A stretch of DNA of 64,000 nucleotides from NCBI GenBank assembly GCA_934466455.1, contig CAKSLF010000008.1, positions 17,861-81,860 of the forward strand, read 5' to 3'. Shown one piece after another: positions 41,443 to 50,531 of the stretch. Position numbers and translations under genes: made by a program. The notes under the pieces were generated by a model, which was not told the origin of the DNA, made no database searches, and worked only from the letters and a program-made list of their open reading frames with translations. The stretch comes from an uncultured Oscillospiraceae bacterium (GTDB taxonomy: Bacteria > Bacillota > Clostridia > Oscillospirales > Ruminococcaceae). Position 1 is the stretch's first letter. Every line of letters begins with the position of its first letter.

Positions 41443-43842
41443 ATGAAAGGCTATGATTTTTCTGCCATCGAGAAAAAATGGCAGGGCGTCTGGGACGAAA
41501 AAAAGCCCTTTGCCGCCACCAATGATTACACAAAACCAAAGTATTATGCTCTTGTGGAGTTTCCCTATCCCTCCGGGCAGGGTCTTCATGTAGGACATCC
41601 CCGTTCCTACACGGCTCTTGATATAGTTGCAAGAAAAAAGCGTATGCAGGGCTATAATGTGCTCTATCCCATGGGGTGGGACGCCTTTGGCCTTCCTACG
41701 GAAAACTTTGCAATAAAAAATCATATCCACCCGGAAATTGTAACAAAGAAAAATGTTGCCCGATTTAAGGAGCAGCTTAAAGCCCTCGGAATTTCTTTTG
41801 ATTGGGACAGAGAGATAAACACAACCGACCCAAGCTATTATAAATGGACCCAATGGATTTTCCTCCAGCTCTATAAGCACGGGCTTGCATATAAAAAAGA
41901 GGCTTCCGTAAACTGGTGCACCGGCTGCAAGGTCGTTCTTGCAAACGAGGAAGTCGTAAACGGCGTTTGCGAACGCTGCGGAAGCGAGGTTGTCCATAAG
42001 GTAAAATCCCAGTGGATGCTCAAAATAACCGCCTATGCCCAGCGGCTTATTGACGATCTTGCGGATGTTGACTATATCGAGAGGGTAAAAACCTCTCAGA
42101 TAAACTGGATAGGCCGTTCCACCGGCGCAGAGGTTGATTTTAATACCACGGCGGGGGATAAGCTTACCGTTTATACAACCCGCTGCGATACCCTTTTCGG
42201 CGCAACCTATATGGTAATAAGTCCGGAACACGCAATTATCGAAAAATGGGCGGATAAGCTTGAAAATATGGACGAAATCCGTGCATATCGGCAGGAAGCC
42301 GCAAAAAAATCCGACTTTGAGCGTACCGAGCTTGTAAAGGAAAAAACCGGCGTTGAGCTTAAAGGCGTTAGAGGGATAAACCCCGTTACCGGAAAGGAAA
42401 TTCCGATTTTTATTTCCGACTATGTTCTTACAAGCTACGGAACCGGCGCAATTATGGCTGTTCCGGCACACGATACCCGTGACTGGGAGTTTGCAAAGAA
42501 GTTCGGCTTGCCGATTATCGAGGTAGTAAAAGGCGGAAATGTGGAAGAAGCCGCCTATACCGATTGCGGAAGCGGAATTATGGTAAACTCCGGCTTTGAG
42601 GACGGTATGACCGTTGAGGAAGCAAAAAAAGCCATGATAGAGTACCTCGAAAAAGAGGGTATAGGCAGAGCAAAGGTAAACTATAAGCTCCGCGACTGGG
42701 TATTCAGCCGCCAGAGATATTGGGGCGAGCCGATACCCATGGTCTATTGCGAAAAGTGCGGTTGGCAGCCCATTCCGGAAGAGCAGCTTCCGCTTATTTT
42801 GCCGGAGGTGGAATCTTATGAACCTACCGATACCGGCGACAGCCCTCTTTCCAAGATGACGGATTGGGTAAATACAACCTGCCCCTGCTGCGGCGGACCC
42901 GCAAAGCGTGAAACCGATACAATGCCGCAATGGGCAGGCTCCTCATGGTACTATCTCCGCTATTGCGACCCGAAATGCGACACCGCACTTGCATCAAAAG
43001 AAGCCCTTGATTACTGGATGCCGGTTGATTGGTACAACGGCGGTATGGAGCACACGACCCTCCATATGCTTTACAGCCGCTTTTGGCATAAATTCCTCTA
43101 TGACATCGGCGTTGTTTCCACAAAGGAGCCTTATAAAAAGCGCACAAGCCACGGTATGATTCTTGGCGAAAACAACGAAAAAATGTCAAAGAGCAGGGGA
43201 AATGTAGTAAACCCGGACGATGTTATCAAAGAGTACGGTGCGGATACTCTGCGCCTTTATGAAATGTTCATTGGCGATTTTGAAAAAGCGGCTCCTTGGA
43301 ACACAAGCTCTATCAAGGGCTGCAAACGCTTCCTCGACAGAATATGGGCACTTCAGGATATTATGCAGGGCGAGGGAATCCGTCCGGAGCTTGAGAGCGC
43401 AATTAACCGCTGCATAAAAAAGGTGGGCGAAGACGCCGACAACCTCAAGGCAAATACCGCAATCGCCGCAATGATGACCCTGCTTAACGATATAACCGCC
43501 ACCGGCAGCATTACAAAGGACGAATACGAGGTTCTTATAACCCTGCTTAATCCCTTTGCACCGCATATAACCGAGGAGATATGGCAGCTTCTCGGTCATG
43601 AGGAGATGCTTTGCAAGCAGCCTTGGCCGCAATATGACGAAGCAAAATGCGCCGAGGCCTCCGTGGAAATGGTCGTTCAGCTTTGCGGAAAAATAAAAGC
43701 CCGAATGACCGTTCCCGCAACCGCAGACAAGGACGCCTGCCTTGCCGCAGCAAAGGAAGCCGCAGCAAAGGAGCTTGAGGGAAAGACAATTATCAAGGAA
43801 ATCTGCGTACCCGGAAAGCTTGTAAACTTTGTTGTAAAATAA
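41443..43842 (+). CDS. leuS: Leucyl-tRNA synthetase
   Basis: The 799 residues charge tRNA-Leu. Motifs: PYPSGQGLHVGHPRSY (HIGH, about residues 42-57), editing domain TRCDTLFGATYMVI, FSRQRYWGEPIPMVYCEKCG with zinc-like Cys, GSSWYYLRY, and EKMSKSRGN (KMSKS, near 576). GGAGG precedes the ATG. It is controlled by the T-box leader. Confidence 0.97.
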   Translation: MKGYDFSAIEKKWQGVWDEKKPFAATNDYTKPKYYALVEFPYPSGQGLHVGHPRSYTALDIVARKKRMQGYNVLYPMGWDAFGLPTENFAIKNHIHPEIVTKKNVARFKEQLKALGISFDWDREINTTDPSYYKWTQWIFLQLYKHGLAYKKEASVNWCTGCKVVLANEEVVNGVCERCGSEVVHKVKSQWMLKITAYAQRLIDDLADVDYIERVKTSQINWIGRSTGAEVDFNTTAGDKLTVYTTRCDTLFGATYMVISPEHAIIEKWADKLENMDEIRAYRQEAAKKSDFERTELVKEKTGVELKGVRGINPVTGKEIPIFISDYVLTSYGTGAIMAVPAHDTRDWEFAKKFGLPIIEVVKGGNVEEAAYTDCGSGIMVNSGFEDGMTVEEAKKAMIEYLEKEGIGRAKVNYKLRDWVFSRQRYWGEPIPMVYCEKCGWQPIPEEQLPLILPEVESYEPTDTGDSPLSKMTDWVNTTCPCCGGPAKRETDTMPQWAGSSWYYLRYCDPKCDTALASKEALDYWMPVDWYNGGMEHTTLHMLYSRFWHKFLYDIGVVSTKEPYKKRTSHGMILGENNEKMSKSRGNVVNPDDVIKEYGADTLRLYEMFIGDFEKAAPWNTSSIKGCKRFLDRIWALQDIMQGEGIRPELESAINRCIKKVGEDADNLKANTAIAAMMTLLNDITATGSITKDEYEVLITLLNPFAPHITEEIWQLLGHEEMLCKQPWPQYDEAKCAEASVEMVVQLCGKIKARMTVPATADKDACLAAAKEAAAKELEGKTIIKEICVPGKLVNFVVK

Positions 43843-43850
43843 TAAGAAAA

Positions 43851-43885
43851 AAACCGCCGCTCCTTTTTTAGGGAACGGCGGTTTT
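43851..43885 (+). terminator. First terminator after leuS
   Basis: AACCGCCG / CGGCGGTT stem (with further partial pairing CTCC/AGGGAA) followed by TTTTG. Confidence 0.65.
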
Positions 43886-43891
43886 GCCGGC

Positions 43892-43923
43892 AAAAAAAGC
43901 CTTCCGAAAGGAAGGCTTTTTTT
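43892..43923. terminator. Second, bidirectional terminator between leuS and the Ig-like gene
   Basis: AGCCTTCC-GAAA-GGAAGGCT flanked by A- and T-runs of seven or more. Confidence 0.85.
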
Positions 43924-43945
43924 CTTCTGCAGTTATTTCGGTTTA

Positions 43946-45187
43946 TCAGTCGTCAAGCTTCTTTTTGCCGATGACAAAGAGCGCAACGCCTGCGCCTATT
44001 GCAACCACGCCAAGACCGATGATTATCCAAAGCCAGAAGGGAACTCCGCCTTTTTCTTCAACGGGAGCGTCAACAGGCTCTGCTTCCGGTTCGGAGCTTT
44101 CCGGCTCAACGACGGATTCCGGCTCGGAGGAAGGCTCCGGCTCAACAACGGATTCCGGTTCGGAGGAAACCTCGGATTCGACTACGGATTCCGGTTCGGA
44201 GGAGGACTCCGGAACGGAGGAGCTGGGCTGCGGCGGTGCAACACTGCTGGAAACGCTGCTTGGAACGGAAGCAACAGCCTCGGTTACGGTAACATCAAAG
44301 GTAACGGTTTTGTCGTCGTATTTTACGGTAATCGTTTGGGTCCCTACGGTATCAAGAACGGTAGGCTCGCAGGTAAAGCCTTTTTCAATATCCTCGGTGG
44401 CTCCGCTGTATTTTTTAACACGGAGGGTAAGTCCGGAGGTATTAAGGCTCTCGCCCTTTGTATAGGTAAGCTTTGTGGGGGAGGAGAGCAGCTCGATGCC
44501 GGTCACGGTGTTTGGGTCGGCTTCCTTAAAGGTAACACGGAAGGTGGTTACAAGCTCCTTGAGGGTACCGGCTTCGTCGACGGGAAGAGTACATTTAACA
44601 ACTGCGCTTATTGCTGTGTCGTCCTGGGTAAAATAGGTGGGGGTTACAGAGCAAAGATCGGTAACATCATAAGAAAAGCCTATATATTCGCCTGCTGAAT
44701 TTTTCTTGTCTTTGCTGTAAGCGGTTACGGTTACCTTCATACCGGTAGTATCCATGGTATCATGGAGATAATACTCGGTTTTGGTCGGCCAAGAAGCAAG
44801 GAAAAGTGAATCTTCCTTTACGAAATCAAAGGGAGCCTTTTCGCCGACATTCATAATGTAAGAAACGGTGCATTTTTTACTGCCGTCCGGCTTGTAATAT
44901 GTAACGCTGAAATTATAGGTTCCGGCTTTTGTGGGGGTTCCCTCAAGCTTAAGGGAAAGCTCGTAGGTATTGTTTTTGTTTGTCCAGCTTCCGCTTACGG
45001 AAAGTCCTGCGGGAATGGTCTTGGTATCAACTCCGTAAGAGGTTGCGTCGGTGACGATATCGATGGTTTGTTCAAAAGGGCGACCGACATATGCGCCCTG
45101 AACGGTTGTTACCGCAAATGCCTCAATAGGGAATATGGCAAGTGCCATAACCATAGCGAGAAGCATACATACAATTCTTTTTTTCAT
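43946..45187 (-). CDS. Exported Ig-like surface protein with C-terminal membrane anchor
   Basis: A 413-residue surface protein. The signal peptide (MKKRIVCMLLAMVMALAIFP, cut after AFA) is followed by a putative-Ig domain (about 30-115, GLSVSGSWTNKNNTYELSLK) and a second beta domain. A Big_3-type domain spans about 225-300 (VTGIELLSSPTKLTYTKGES, LDTVGTQTITVKYDDKTVTF). A Ser/Pro/Glu stalk with SSEPESVVE repeats (about 305-375) leads to a C-terminal span FWLWIIIGLGVVAIGAGVAL and KKKLDD. There is no LPXTG sortase motif, so the helix itself anchors it. A promoter lies at 45248-45276. Confidence 0.82.
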   Translation of the reverse strand: MKKRIVCMLLAMVMALAIFPIEAFAVTTVQGAYVGRPFEQTIDIVTDATSYGVDTKTIPAGLSVSGSWTNKNNTYELSLKLEGTPTKAGTYNFSVTYYKPDGSKKCTVSYIMNVGEKAPFDFVKEDSLFLASWPTKTEYYLHDTMDTTGMKVTVTAYSKDKKNSAGEYIGFSYDVTDLCSVTPTYFTQDDTAISAVVKCTLPVDEAGTLKELVTTFRVTFKEADPNTVTGIELLSSPTKLTYTKGESLNTSGLTLRVKKYSGATEDIEKGFTCEPTVLDTVGTQTITVKYDDKTVTFDVTVTEAVASVPSSVSSSVAPPQPSSSVPESSSEPESVVESEVSSEPESVVEPEPSSEPESVVEPESSEPEAEPVDAPVEEKGGVPFWLWIIIGLGVVAIGAGVALFVIGKKKLDD

Positions 45188-45247
45188 TTTTTAATATTCC
45201 TCCTTGATTTGGAAAGGGGCAAATTGCCTTAAAATATTATGTATATT

Positions 45248-45276
45248 ATTTTACGACAAAACACCGCAAACTGCAA
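45248..45276 (-). promoter_or_regulatory. Sigma-A promoter for the Ig-like gene
   Basis: Minus strand TTGCAG, 17-base spacer, TAAAAT. Confidence 0.6.
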
Positions 45277-45412
45277 GGACAATTTTGGAAAATACCCCGC
45301 CATAAGGTGGCAATTTCAGAATATTTAAGTAAACTTTTTGTGAACGCCGCCTTTTCAATAAAAAACGGCAAAAAAGCGGACAGCCTTCTTGAAAAAATTT
45401 CCGTTTTCCCCC

Positions 45413-45441
45413 TTGACCTTGCCGCCGCAAAAGGGTATTAT
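45413..45441 (+). promoter_or_regulatory. Sigma-A promoter for the zinc-ribbon membrane protein
   Basis: TTGACC, 17-base spacer, TATTAT, 28 bases before the ATG. Confidence 0.75.
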
Positions 45442-45469
45442 AAATATATAGTATTTTGGAGGTGTTTAT

Positions 45470-45979
45470 ATGCGCAAATGCCCCGATTGCGGCTTTGAAT
45501 TTGACGACGAAAAGAGCTTTTGCCCTTCTTGCGGTAAATATATGCCAAGGATAAAGAATCCCTATCCTTCCGGGGAGGATAAAACGGAGGAAGAACAGTC
45601 TGCTCCCTTTGCCGAGGCTCCGGAACAGGGATTTTCTTCCGATACGGCGGAAAAAGCCGCCGAAGAAAAGGCAGACCTCTTTGAGGAAGCCCCCGCCTTT
45701 TCGGCTGAGGAGCCGGTAAAAACCCCGTCAACATGGAGCTTTGTGCTGTCGCTGCTTTTGCTTTCTCTGCCGGTAATCGGGCTTATTTATGCGGTGGTTC
45801 TTGCCTTTGGCGGAACAAAGTATCCGGCAAAAAAGCACCTTGCAAGGGCAATCTTCCTCTATGGATTTATCGCCCTTGTGCTTGCCTCCGCAGCAGTGCT
45901 TGTAATGATGTTTATAATGGGGGAGGAAGCGTTTATCCTCTTTGTAAATAACCTTATCGGTATAAATCCGCTTATGTAA
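45470..45979 (+). CDS. Zinc-ribbon membrane protein
   Basis: A 169-residue protein with an N-terminal zinc ribbon (MRKCPDCGFEFDDEKSFCPS, CxxC twice), an acidic linker, and two membrane spans (about 87-110 and 125-150). This architecture is common in Firmicutes proteins of unknown role. A GGAGGTG ribosome site and its own promoter and terminator mark it as monocistronic. Confidence 0.8.
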   Translation: MRKCPDCGFEFDDEKSFCPSCGKYMPRIKNPYPSGEDKTEEEQSAPFAEAPEQGFSSDTAEKAAEEKADLFEEAPAFSAEEPVKTPSTWSFVLSLLLLSLPVIGLIYAVVLAFGGTKYPAKKHLARAIFLYGFIALVLASAAVLVMMFIMGEEAFILFVNNLIGINPLM

Positions 45980-45991
45980 TATCAAAAGATT

Positions 45992-46031
45992 GCAAGAGGT
46001 GTGCATTATTATGCGCACCTCTTGCTTTTTT
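45992..46031 (+). terminator. Terminator of the zinc-ribbon gene
   Basis: GCAAGAGGTGTGC / GCGCACCTCTTGC stem followed by TTTTTTA. Confidence 0.85.
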
Positions 46032-46036
46032 ATCGG

Positions 46037-46066
46037 TTGCGGCGGGCTGCTTTTCCGTGATATAAT
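46037..46066 (+). promoter_or_regulatory. Promoter for the 46098 gene
   Basis: TTGCGG, 18-base spacer, TATAAT, 32 bases before the ATG. Confidence 0.65.
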
Positions 46067-46097
46067 ATAATTACAAAAAACGGAAAAGAGTGCTTTT

Positions 46098-46892
46098 ATG
46101 AAAAGAATAAGAAAACTTATCCTTGTGCTTATTGCAATAGCGGCGGTGATAGTTTTGTACAAACCGTTTGTAAATGCCTCTCTCGAATATCAGGAAAACC
46201 GCAGGCGGATTTTGCGGGAAAAAGCAGCTGCCGAGGCGCAAATGATTGCCGCCGAGGAAGAAACGGAAAAGGAGCTTACCGCAATCTGTAAAGAATACGG
46301 CGGAAAATCGGCTGTGCTTTACATTGAAAAAACAAAAAAAGCACGCACCGCAAAAATCGTTATAGAAAGCGAAAAAAGTATAAGCAGCCTTCTGCCCTGT
46401 GAAAGAGACGCTTTTATTTATAAGCTTGCAAAAACAGTAGAAGACAATCTTGAAATAGAAATTAAGAATATTACAATAAGCATAGATTATTGGGAATACA
46501 GCCTAAACAGAGAAAACGACCCCCGTACCGGAAAGGACAAGATATATTTTTATAAAGACAACCTATATCATTCATACGCCTTGGAGGATGAAATCTTTGC
46601 GGATGAAAAAGAAGAGCGGGAGGAAATGGACAGGCTGGAGCGAGAGATTGAAAAGAGGCTGAAGGAAGAAGAACGGCAAAAGGAAATTGAAAAACAGCAG
46701 GAGGAGGAAAGAAAAAAACAAAGCCAAAGCAGTTGGTCGGGAAAAGGCTACCGAAGCAGCCGCAGCAGTTCAAAGCGTGATTATTATAATGCAAAGGATT
46801 ACCGGAACCCGGAGGATTTTTATTTTGACTACGAGGAGGATTTTGAGGACGAAGAGGACGCCGAGGATTATTGGGACGAGTACCACGGATAA
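46098..46892 (+). CDS. Single-span protein with coiled coil and acidic tail
   Basis: 264 residues, family not recognised. An N-terminal signal anchor (about 6-24, LILVLIAIAAVIVLYKPFV) is followed by a folded part of about 100 residues (ICKEYGGKSAVLYIEKTKKA). A charged coiled coil (about 175-215, EEREEMDRLEREIEKRLKEE) leads to a Ser-rich linker and a strongly acidic Tyr/Asp/Glu tail (DFYFDYEEDFEDEEDAEDYW). It is probably an extracytoplasmic structural or interaction protein. Own promoter and strong terminator. Confidence 0.72.
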   Translation: MKRIRKLILVLIAIAAVIVLYKPFVNASLEYQENRRRILREKAAAEAQMIAAEEETEKELTAICKEYGGKSAVLYIEKTKKARTAKIVIESEKSISSLLPCERDAFIYKLAKTVEDNLEIEIKNITISIDYWEYSLNRENDPRTGKDKIYFYKDNLYHSYALEDEIFADEKEEREEMDRLEREIEKRLKEEERQKEIEKQQEEERKKQSQSSWSGKGYRSSRSSSKRDYYNAKDYRNPEDFYFDYEEDFEDEEDAEDYWDEYHG

Positions 46893-46896
46893 AACA

Positions 46897-46937
46897 AAAG
46901 ACGGAGAAGAACGCATTGCGTTCTTCTCCGTCTTTTT
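46897..46937. terminator. Bidirectional terminator between the 46098 gene and uraA
   Basis: AAAGACGGAGAAGAACGC / GCGTTCTTCTCCGTCTTT near-perfect stem with a minimal loop and T-runs at both ends. Confidence 0.9.
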
Positions 46938-46968
46938 ATCTATTTCAAGAGGTAAGGAGTGAACTTTT

Positions 46969-48333
46969 TTATTTTTTCGCAGTGTGGGTTTTGTCTTTAA
47001 GGAGCTGGTTTACTGCGATACCGACGATAAGGGCGGCGGCGACGCTGGTGATTTGGATTGCGCCGAAGTTGAGCACAAGCCCGCCGATACCGAGTACAAG
47101 GATTGCTGCGACAACAAAGAGGTTTCTGTCTTCGCCAAGGTCAACGCTCTGTATCATTTTAAGACCGGATACTGCGATAAAGCCGTAGAGGACTACGCAG
47201 ATGCCGCCGAGAACGCAGCTCGGAATGGTGTTTACAAAGGCGACGAAGGGGCTGAAGAGGGAGAGGAGCATTGCAAGCACCGCAGTTCCCCAGATTGTTA
47301 CGACGGAGGCGTTTTTGGTTACCGCAACGCAGCCGACGGATTCGCCGTAGGTGGTGTTGGGGCAGCAGCCGAAGAATGCGCCCGCCATGGAGCCTACGCC
47401 GTCGCCAAGGAGGGTTTTGTCAAGACCGGGGTTTTCAAGAAGGTCACGCTCGATTATGGAGGAGATGTTCTTGTGGTCGGCAACATGCTCTGCGAATACT
47501 ACAAAGGCGACCGGCATATAGAGCAGCATAAGAGTTCCGAAATCCGTAAGAGTAAGGGCAAGCCCGCCGTTTTTAAGCTCGTTTATAGCTTCCACAAAGG
47601 CGAATTTGGGCATATGGAAGAAGCTTCCGAAGTTTATGGTTTTGAAGTTTTCAACAAGGGCGGTGTAATCTATTACTTTAAGAGCCTCGATGTTTGCGGC
47701 ATTGCCGATTGCGGTAAAGATTGATGCGGTAAGATAACCGGCAAGGACGCCGACGAGGAAGGGGATAAGCTTCCAAAAGCCCTTGCCCTTTGAGGAAACA
47801 AGGATTGTTACAAAGAAGGTAACAAGTCCGCATACTATTGCAACAAGGTTGTAGCTTTCGCCGGTTGCGGAAGACTTTGTAAGGTCGGAAACGGCGTTTG
47901 CCGCAAGGGAAAGACCGATAAGTGCAACGGTGGGTCCGATTACAACGGGAGGCATAAGCTTATTGAGCCAGCCGGAGCCTACGGCTTTTATGATAAGTGC
48001 GATTATTACATATACAAGACCGGCAAAGAATGCGCCGACGATAATTCCGAAAAAGCCGAAAACCGTGGCGGAATACATGGAAGAGAGGAATGCAAAGGAG
48101 CTTCCGAGGAAGACGGGGCTTTTGCTTTTTGTAAAGAGAAGGTACACGATGGTTCCTATGCCTGCGCCAAAAAGTGCGGCGGCGGGGTCCATTTCAAGGT
48201 TTACTGCGCCGTAGGCATTTACAAGAATCGGCACAACGATGGTTGCGGTGATAATTGCAAGAAGCTGTTGGAGCGCAAAGACAATAAGCTGGCTAAACTT
48301 TGGCTTGTCTTCAACATTGTAGATAAGTTTCAT
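46969..48333 (-). CDS. uraA: Uracil permease (NCS2 family)
   Basis: A 454-residue proton-coupled uracil transporter with about 14 spans. NCS2 motifs: LQQLLAIITATIVVPILVNA, FLGSSFAFLSSM, PPVVIGPTVALIGLSLA, VVFAEHVADHKN (with the substrate-binding Glu) and the signature GAFFGCCPNTTYGESVG. It lies 41 bases behind pyrR in the same operon, so its expression should respond to UMP through the PyrR attenuator. Confidence 0.94.
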   Translation of the reverse strand: MKLIYNVEDKPKFSQLIVFALQQLLAIITATIVVPILVNAYGAVNLEMDPAAALFGAGIGTIVYLLFTKSKSPVFLGSSFAFLSSMYSATVFGFFGIIVGAFFAGLVYVIIALIIKAVGSGWLNKLMPPVVIGPTVALIGLSLAANAVSDLTKSSATGESYNLVAIVCGLVTFFVTILVSSKGKGFWKLIPFLVGVLAGYLTASIFTAIGNAANIEALKVIDYTALVENFKTINFGSFFHMPKFAFVEAINELKNGGLALTLTDFGTLMLLYMPVAFVVFAEHVADHKNISSIIERDLLENPGLDKTLLGDGVGSMAGAFFGCCPNTTYGESVGCVAVTKNASVVTIWGTAVLAMLLSLFSPFVAFVNTIPSCVLGGICVVLYGFIAVSGLKMIQSVDLGEDRNLFVVAAILVLGIGGLVLNFGAIQITSVAAALIVGIAVNQLLKDKTHTAKK

Positions 48334-48374
48334 TTTCTTTTCCTCCTGATAAAAAAATCTGTTTTCGGGCTTGC

Positions 48375-48911
48375 TTATTTACTGAAAAGCTGAACTCCGC
48401 ATTCTCCGTCAATGGAGGGAACACGAACGGAAACCAGCTCCTCATGCGAGGTTGGTATGTTCTTGCCGACGAAGTCCGGTCGAATGGGAAGCTCCCTGTG
48501 ACCTCTGTCTATGACCGCCGCAAGCTGGATATATGCCGGGCGACCCTGTTTAAGCAAACAGTCGATGGCGGCTCTTGCCGTCCGCCCGGTGTATATTACA
48601 TCGTCAACAAGAACAATGGTCTTTCCGGTAACATCAAAGGGCAAATCAGATTCGCTTATCTTCGGAAAATTCCCAAGCTCGGAAAGGTCGTCGCGATAAA
48701 GCGTGATGTCAAGCGTTCCGATGGGAACCTCCGCACCCTCAATATTGAGGATATTGTCCCTGATCATCCCGGCAAGAGGAACTCCCCGGCGTTTTATTCC
48801 CACAAGGCAGAGGTTTTCCGTTCCGCCGTTGTGTTCAAGAATTTGGTGCGACATTCTTATAAGGCAACGCCTTAAAGCGTCGGAGTCCATAATTTCCGCC
48901 TTAAATTCCAA
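48375..48911 (-). CDS. pyrR: PyrR, pyrimidine attenuation protein / uracil phosphoribosyltransferase
   Basis: Binds pyr mRNA when UMP is high and favours termination; also a weak uracil phosphoribosyltransferase. The 178 residues include MDSDALRRCLIRMSHQILEH, GIKRRGVPLA, the PRPP loop VLVDDVIYTGRTARAAID and VIDRGHRELPIRPDFVGKN. Starting at TTG 48911 (after AAGGCGG) gives the canonical N-terminus MEFKAEIMDS; ATG 48890 would truncate it by seven residues. The upstream attenuator indicates autoregulation. Confidence 0.94.
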   Translation of the reverse strand: MEFKAEIMDSDALRRCLIRMSHQILEHNGGTENLCLVGIKRRGVPLAGMIRDNILNIEGAEVPIGTLDITLYRDDLSELGNFPKISESDLPFDVTGKTIVLVDDVIYTGRTARAAIDCLLKQGRPAYIQLAAVIDRGHRELPIRPDFVGKNIPTSHEELVSVRVPSIDGECGVQLFSK

Positions 48912-48943
48912 ATCAAAAAACCGCCTTTCATCAATTTTTCCAT

Positions 48944-49040
48944 CAAAAAAAGCCTTGCCCTATGGCAAGACCGCAGAAAAACACCCGGTATCCCGGTAGC
49001 TTGGTTTTCTGATCTTGCCGGTCTCTCTGTACCGTCTTAA
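48944..49040 (-). promoter_or_regulatory. PyrR-binding attenuator
   Basis: Minus-strand leader with the PyrR recognition loop ACGGTACAGAGAGACCGGC (within 49011-49040), close to the Bacillus consensus. The antiterminator pairs GGCAAGATCAGAAAAC with GTTTTTCTGCGGTCTTGCC. The terminator stem CTTGCC/GGCAAG with TTTTTTT (48944-48972) uses the same 3' arm, so the structures exclude each other. Confidence 0.88.
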
Positions 49041-49056
49041 AGATCGTTCGCTAAGT

Positions 49057-49085
49057 ATACTACCATAACCGGCGAAGGATTGCAA
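49057..49085 (-). promoter_or_regulatory. Sigma-A promoter of pyrR-uraA
   Basis: Minus strand TTGCAA, 17-base spacer, TAGTAT, immediately ahead of the PyrR leader. Confidence 0.7.
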
Positions 49086-49113
49086 GCGTTTTTTCGGATT
49101 TTTTCAAAAAAAT

Positions 49114-49172
49114 TTTTGAGCACGGTTTTTTTATTCAAAAAACCGTGCTCAAGGGAAGAAGCTCCGTGCTCA
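49114..49172. terminator. Terminator built from the TTGAGCAC motif
   Basis: TTGAGCACGGTTTTTT / AAAAAACCGTGCTCAA long stem (49116-49152), with T-rich flank on the minus side behind the nuclease gene; a third octamer GTGCTCAA follows at 49165. Ends the nuclease operon on the minus strand. Confidence 0.7.
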
Positions 49173-49183
49173 AAAAAAGAAAA

Positions 49184-50122
49184 TCACGGCTTGCATTTGC
49201 CGCAGGGGGCGTAGCCCTGGGCAATAAGATTTTCTCTTGTGCCTTTATAATTTTGGCGTGCGCTCTCTTTCATATCGGAAATGCCGGTGCAGTCCGGGCG
49301 GTGGAATTTATGCGAGTTTGTGTTCAAAACATAGCTTTTAACAACATCATTGGGCTTTGGGTCCTCACGGCTGTCGCCGGTTTTGTAATCAATAATTACT
49401 CCGGGCTGAACATTATAGCAAAAAACAAAGTATGAGATTCCTTCGCCGCCGTCCTCGACGGAATAACCCTCCATAAGAACGCCCCTTGCAACAAGCTCGT
49501 CGTCAACAAAAACCGGCGTTACACGATAGAGAACATGGTTTTCGGTTTCCTTAACATAATCGGCTACCATGTTCTCAAAGGGAAGCATACCCATGGTATT
49601 AAGATACCTTGTGCCGGTTATGAGATTTTTTTCATTGGCATTTTCGCCGGAAAGCTGGTACCCGATTAAATGACAGCGGTTATATAGCGAGCGGCAGTCC
49701 ACAAAGTCATACATAACGCTTTGCCAACCGGTGGGCTTTACGCTGCTTATGGATTTTCTTTCCGCAGTGGGCATAAGCTTGCGACAGACATTTGCAAAAC
49801 AAACGCCGCATCTGCCGAGGGAATCAAGGTCGGAATATTCTTCAAAAGCCCTTACGGTCATATCGCTTTCGGTAAAAAGAGGCTCGTTTCCGTTTACCTC
49901 AGTATAGGGAGTGCCGCTGTATTCGGGAATTTCGGAATAATCGAAAACAAAGCTTTCCTCATTGCCGGAGCTTTCTTCATATATGCCGGAATCCGATATA
50001 AATTCTTCAATTTCCGGTGCGTGCTTTTCAAAATCCTTTTCTATCGCCGGGTAGAAAAAGAAAGCGGCGGCAAGAACGCATAAAATAAGTACAGCCGCAA
50101 TAATTGCGGAGCTTTTACTCAC
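49184..50122 (-). CDS. Exported DNA/RNA non-specific endonuclease
   Basis: A 312-residue nuclease of the EndA/NucA-type beta-beta-alpha-metal class. An N-terminal membrane anchor (about 5-25) places it outside the cell. The catalytic region has YNRCHLIGYQLSGENANEKN (H in the DRGH-like motif; N in the metal-binding helix) and ITGTRYLNTMGMLPFEN. A C-terminal Cys/His module (KFHRPDCTGISDMKES, APCGKCKP) resembles a small metal-binding domain. Start GTG 50122 is 9 bases after AAAGGAGG; TTG 50128 is too close. It overlaps the upstream gene by 8 bases. It may act in DNA scavenging or uptake. Confidence 0.88.
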   Translation of the reverse strand: MSKSSAIIAAVLILCVLAAAFFFYPAIEKDFEKHAPEIEEFISDSGIYEESSGNEESFVFDYSEIPEYSGTPYTEVNGNEPLFTESDMTVRAFEEYSDLDSLGRCGVCFANVCRKLMPTAERKSISSVKPTGWQSVMYDFVDCRSLYNRCHLIGYQLSGENANEKNLITGTRYLNTMGMLPFENMVADYVKETENHVLYRVTPVFVDDELVARGVLMEGYSVEDGGEGISYFVFCYNVQPGVIIDYKTGDSREDPKPNDVVKSYVLNTNSHKFHRPDCTGISDMKESARQNYKGTRENLIAQGYAPCGKCKP

Positions 50123-50531
50123 GGGCAAAGACCTCCTTTGTTATTTTTTCGTGGGAGCTTCCGGAAAAGCAGCGGCTTTCTTCGGAAACCCAGCCGGAGG
50201 AAAGGTCAATATCAAAGTATATGTCGGCGGGGTAGGTCCTGTTCCAGAAAAAAAGGATTATTTTTTCCGCCCGTGAGGCTGCTTTTGAAACGGAAACATT
50301 TTCCGCAAAGCAAAATTCGCCCTCGCCCGCCTTAAAAAGAAAATCATCGCATACACGGATATCCGCCTCCGCCGCTTCCTCCCCAAATTGGCGCAGGGAG
50401 TATTCGTTCATCCAAACCGTGCTGCCGAAAGAAAGGGATATTATCTCCCGGCGCAATGCAAGGTCACGGCTTTGGCGGCGGCGGTTAAACGCCATCCCCA
50501 TGTTGTCGTCAACGGCGGTAATAAGTATCAT
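50115..50531 (-). CDS. Conserved protein of unknown function, 138 residues
   Basis: I recognise the pattern from Clostridia but not a function. It has MILITAVDDNMGMAFNRRRQ at the start, SFGSTVWMNEYSLRQF, GEFCFAENVSVSKAASRAEK and IILFFWNRTYPADIYFDIDL, ending SSHEKITKEVFARE. Cytoplasmic. It overlaps an acetyltransferase upstream (ATGA) and the nuclease downstream, so the three are co-translated. Confidence 0.75.
   Translation of the reverse strand: MILITAVDDNMGMAFNRRRQSRDLALRREIISLSFGSTVWMNEYSLRQFGEEAAEADIRVCDDFLFKAGEGEFCFAENVSVSKAASRAEKIILFFWNRTYPADIYFDIDLSSGWVSEESRCFSGSSHEKITKEVFARE

Noticed and set aside
41419..42930. 503-codon minus-strand frame opposite leuS
   Set aside because: Shadow of leuS, which carries all catalytic motifs.
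45307..45498. 63-codon plus-strand frame before the zinc-ribbon gene
   Set aside because: Contains the promoter and ribosome site of that gene.
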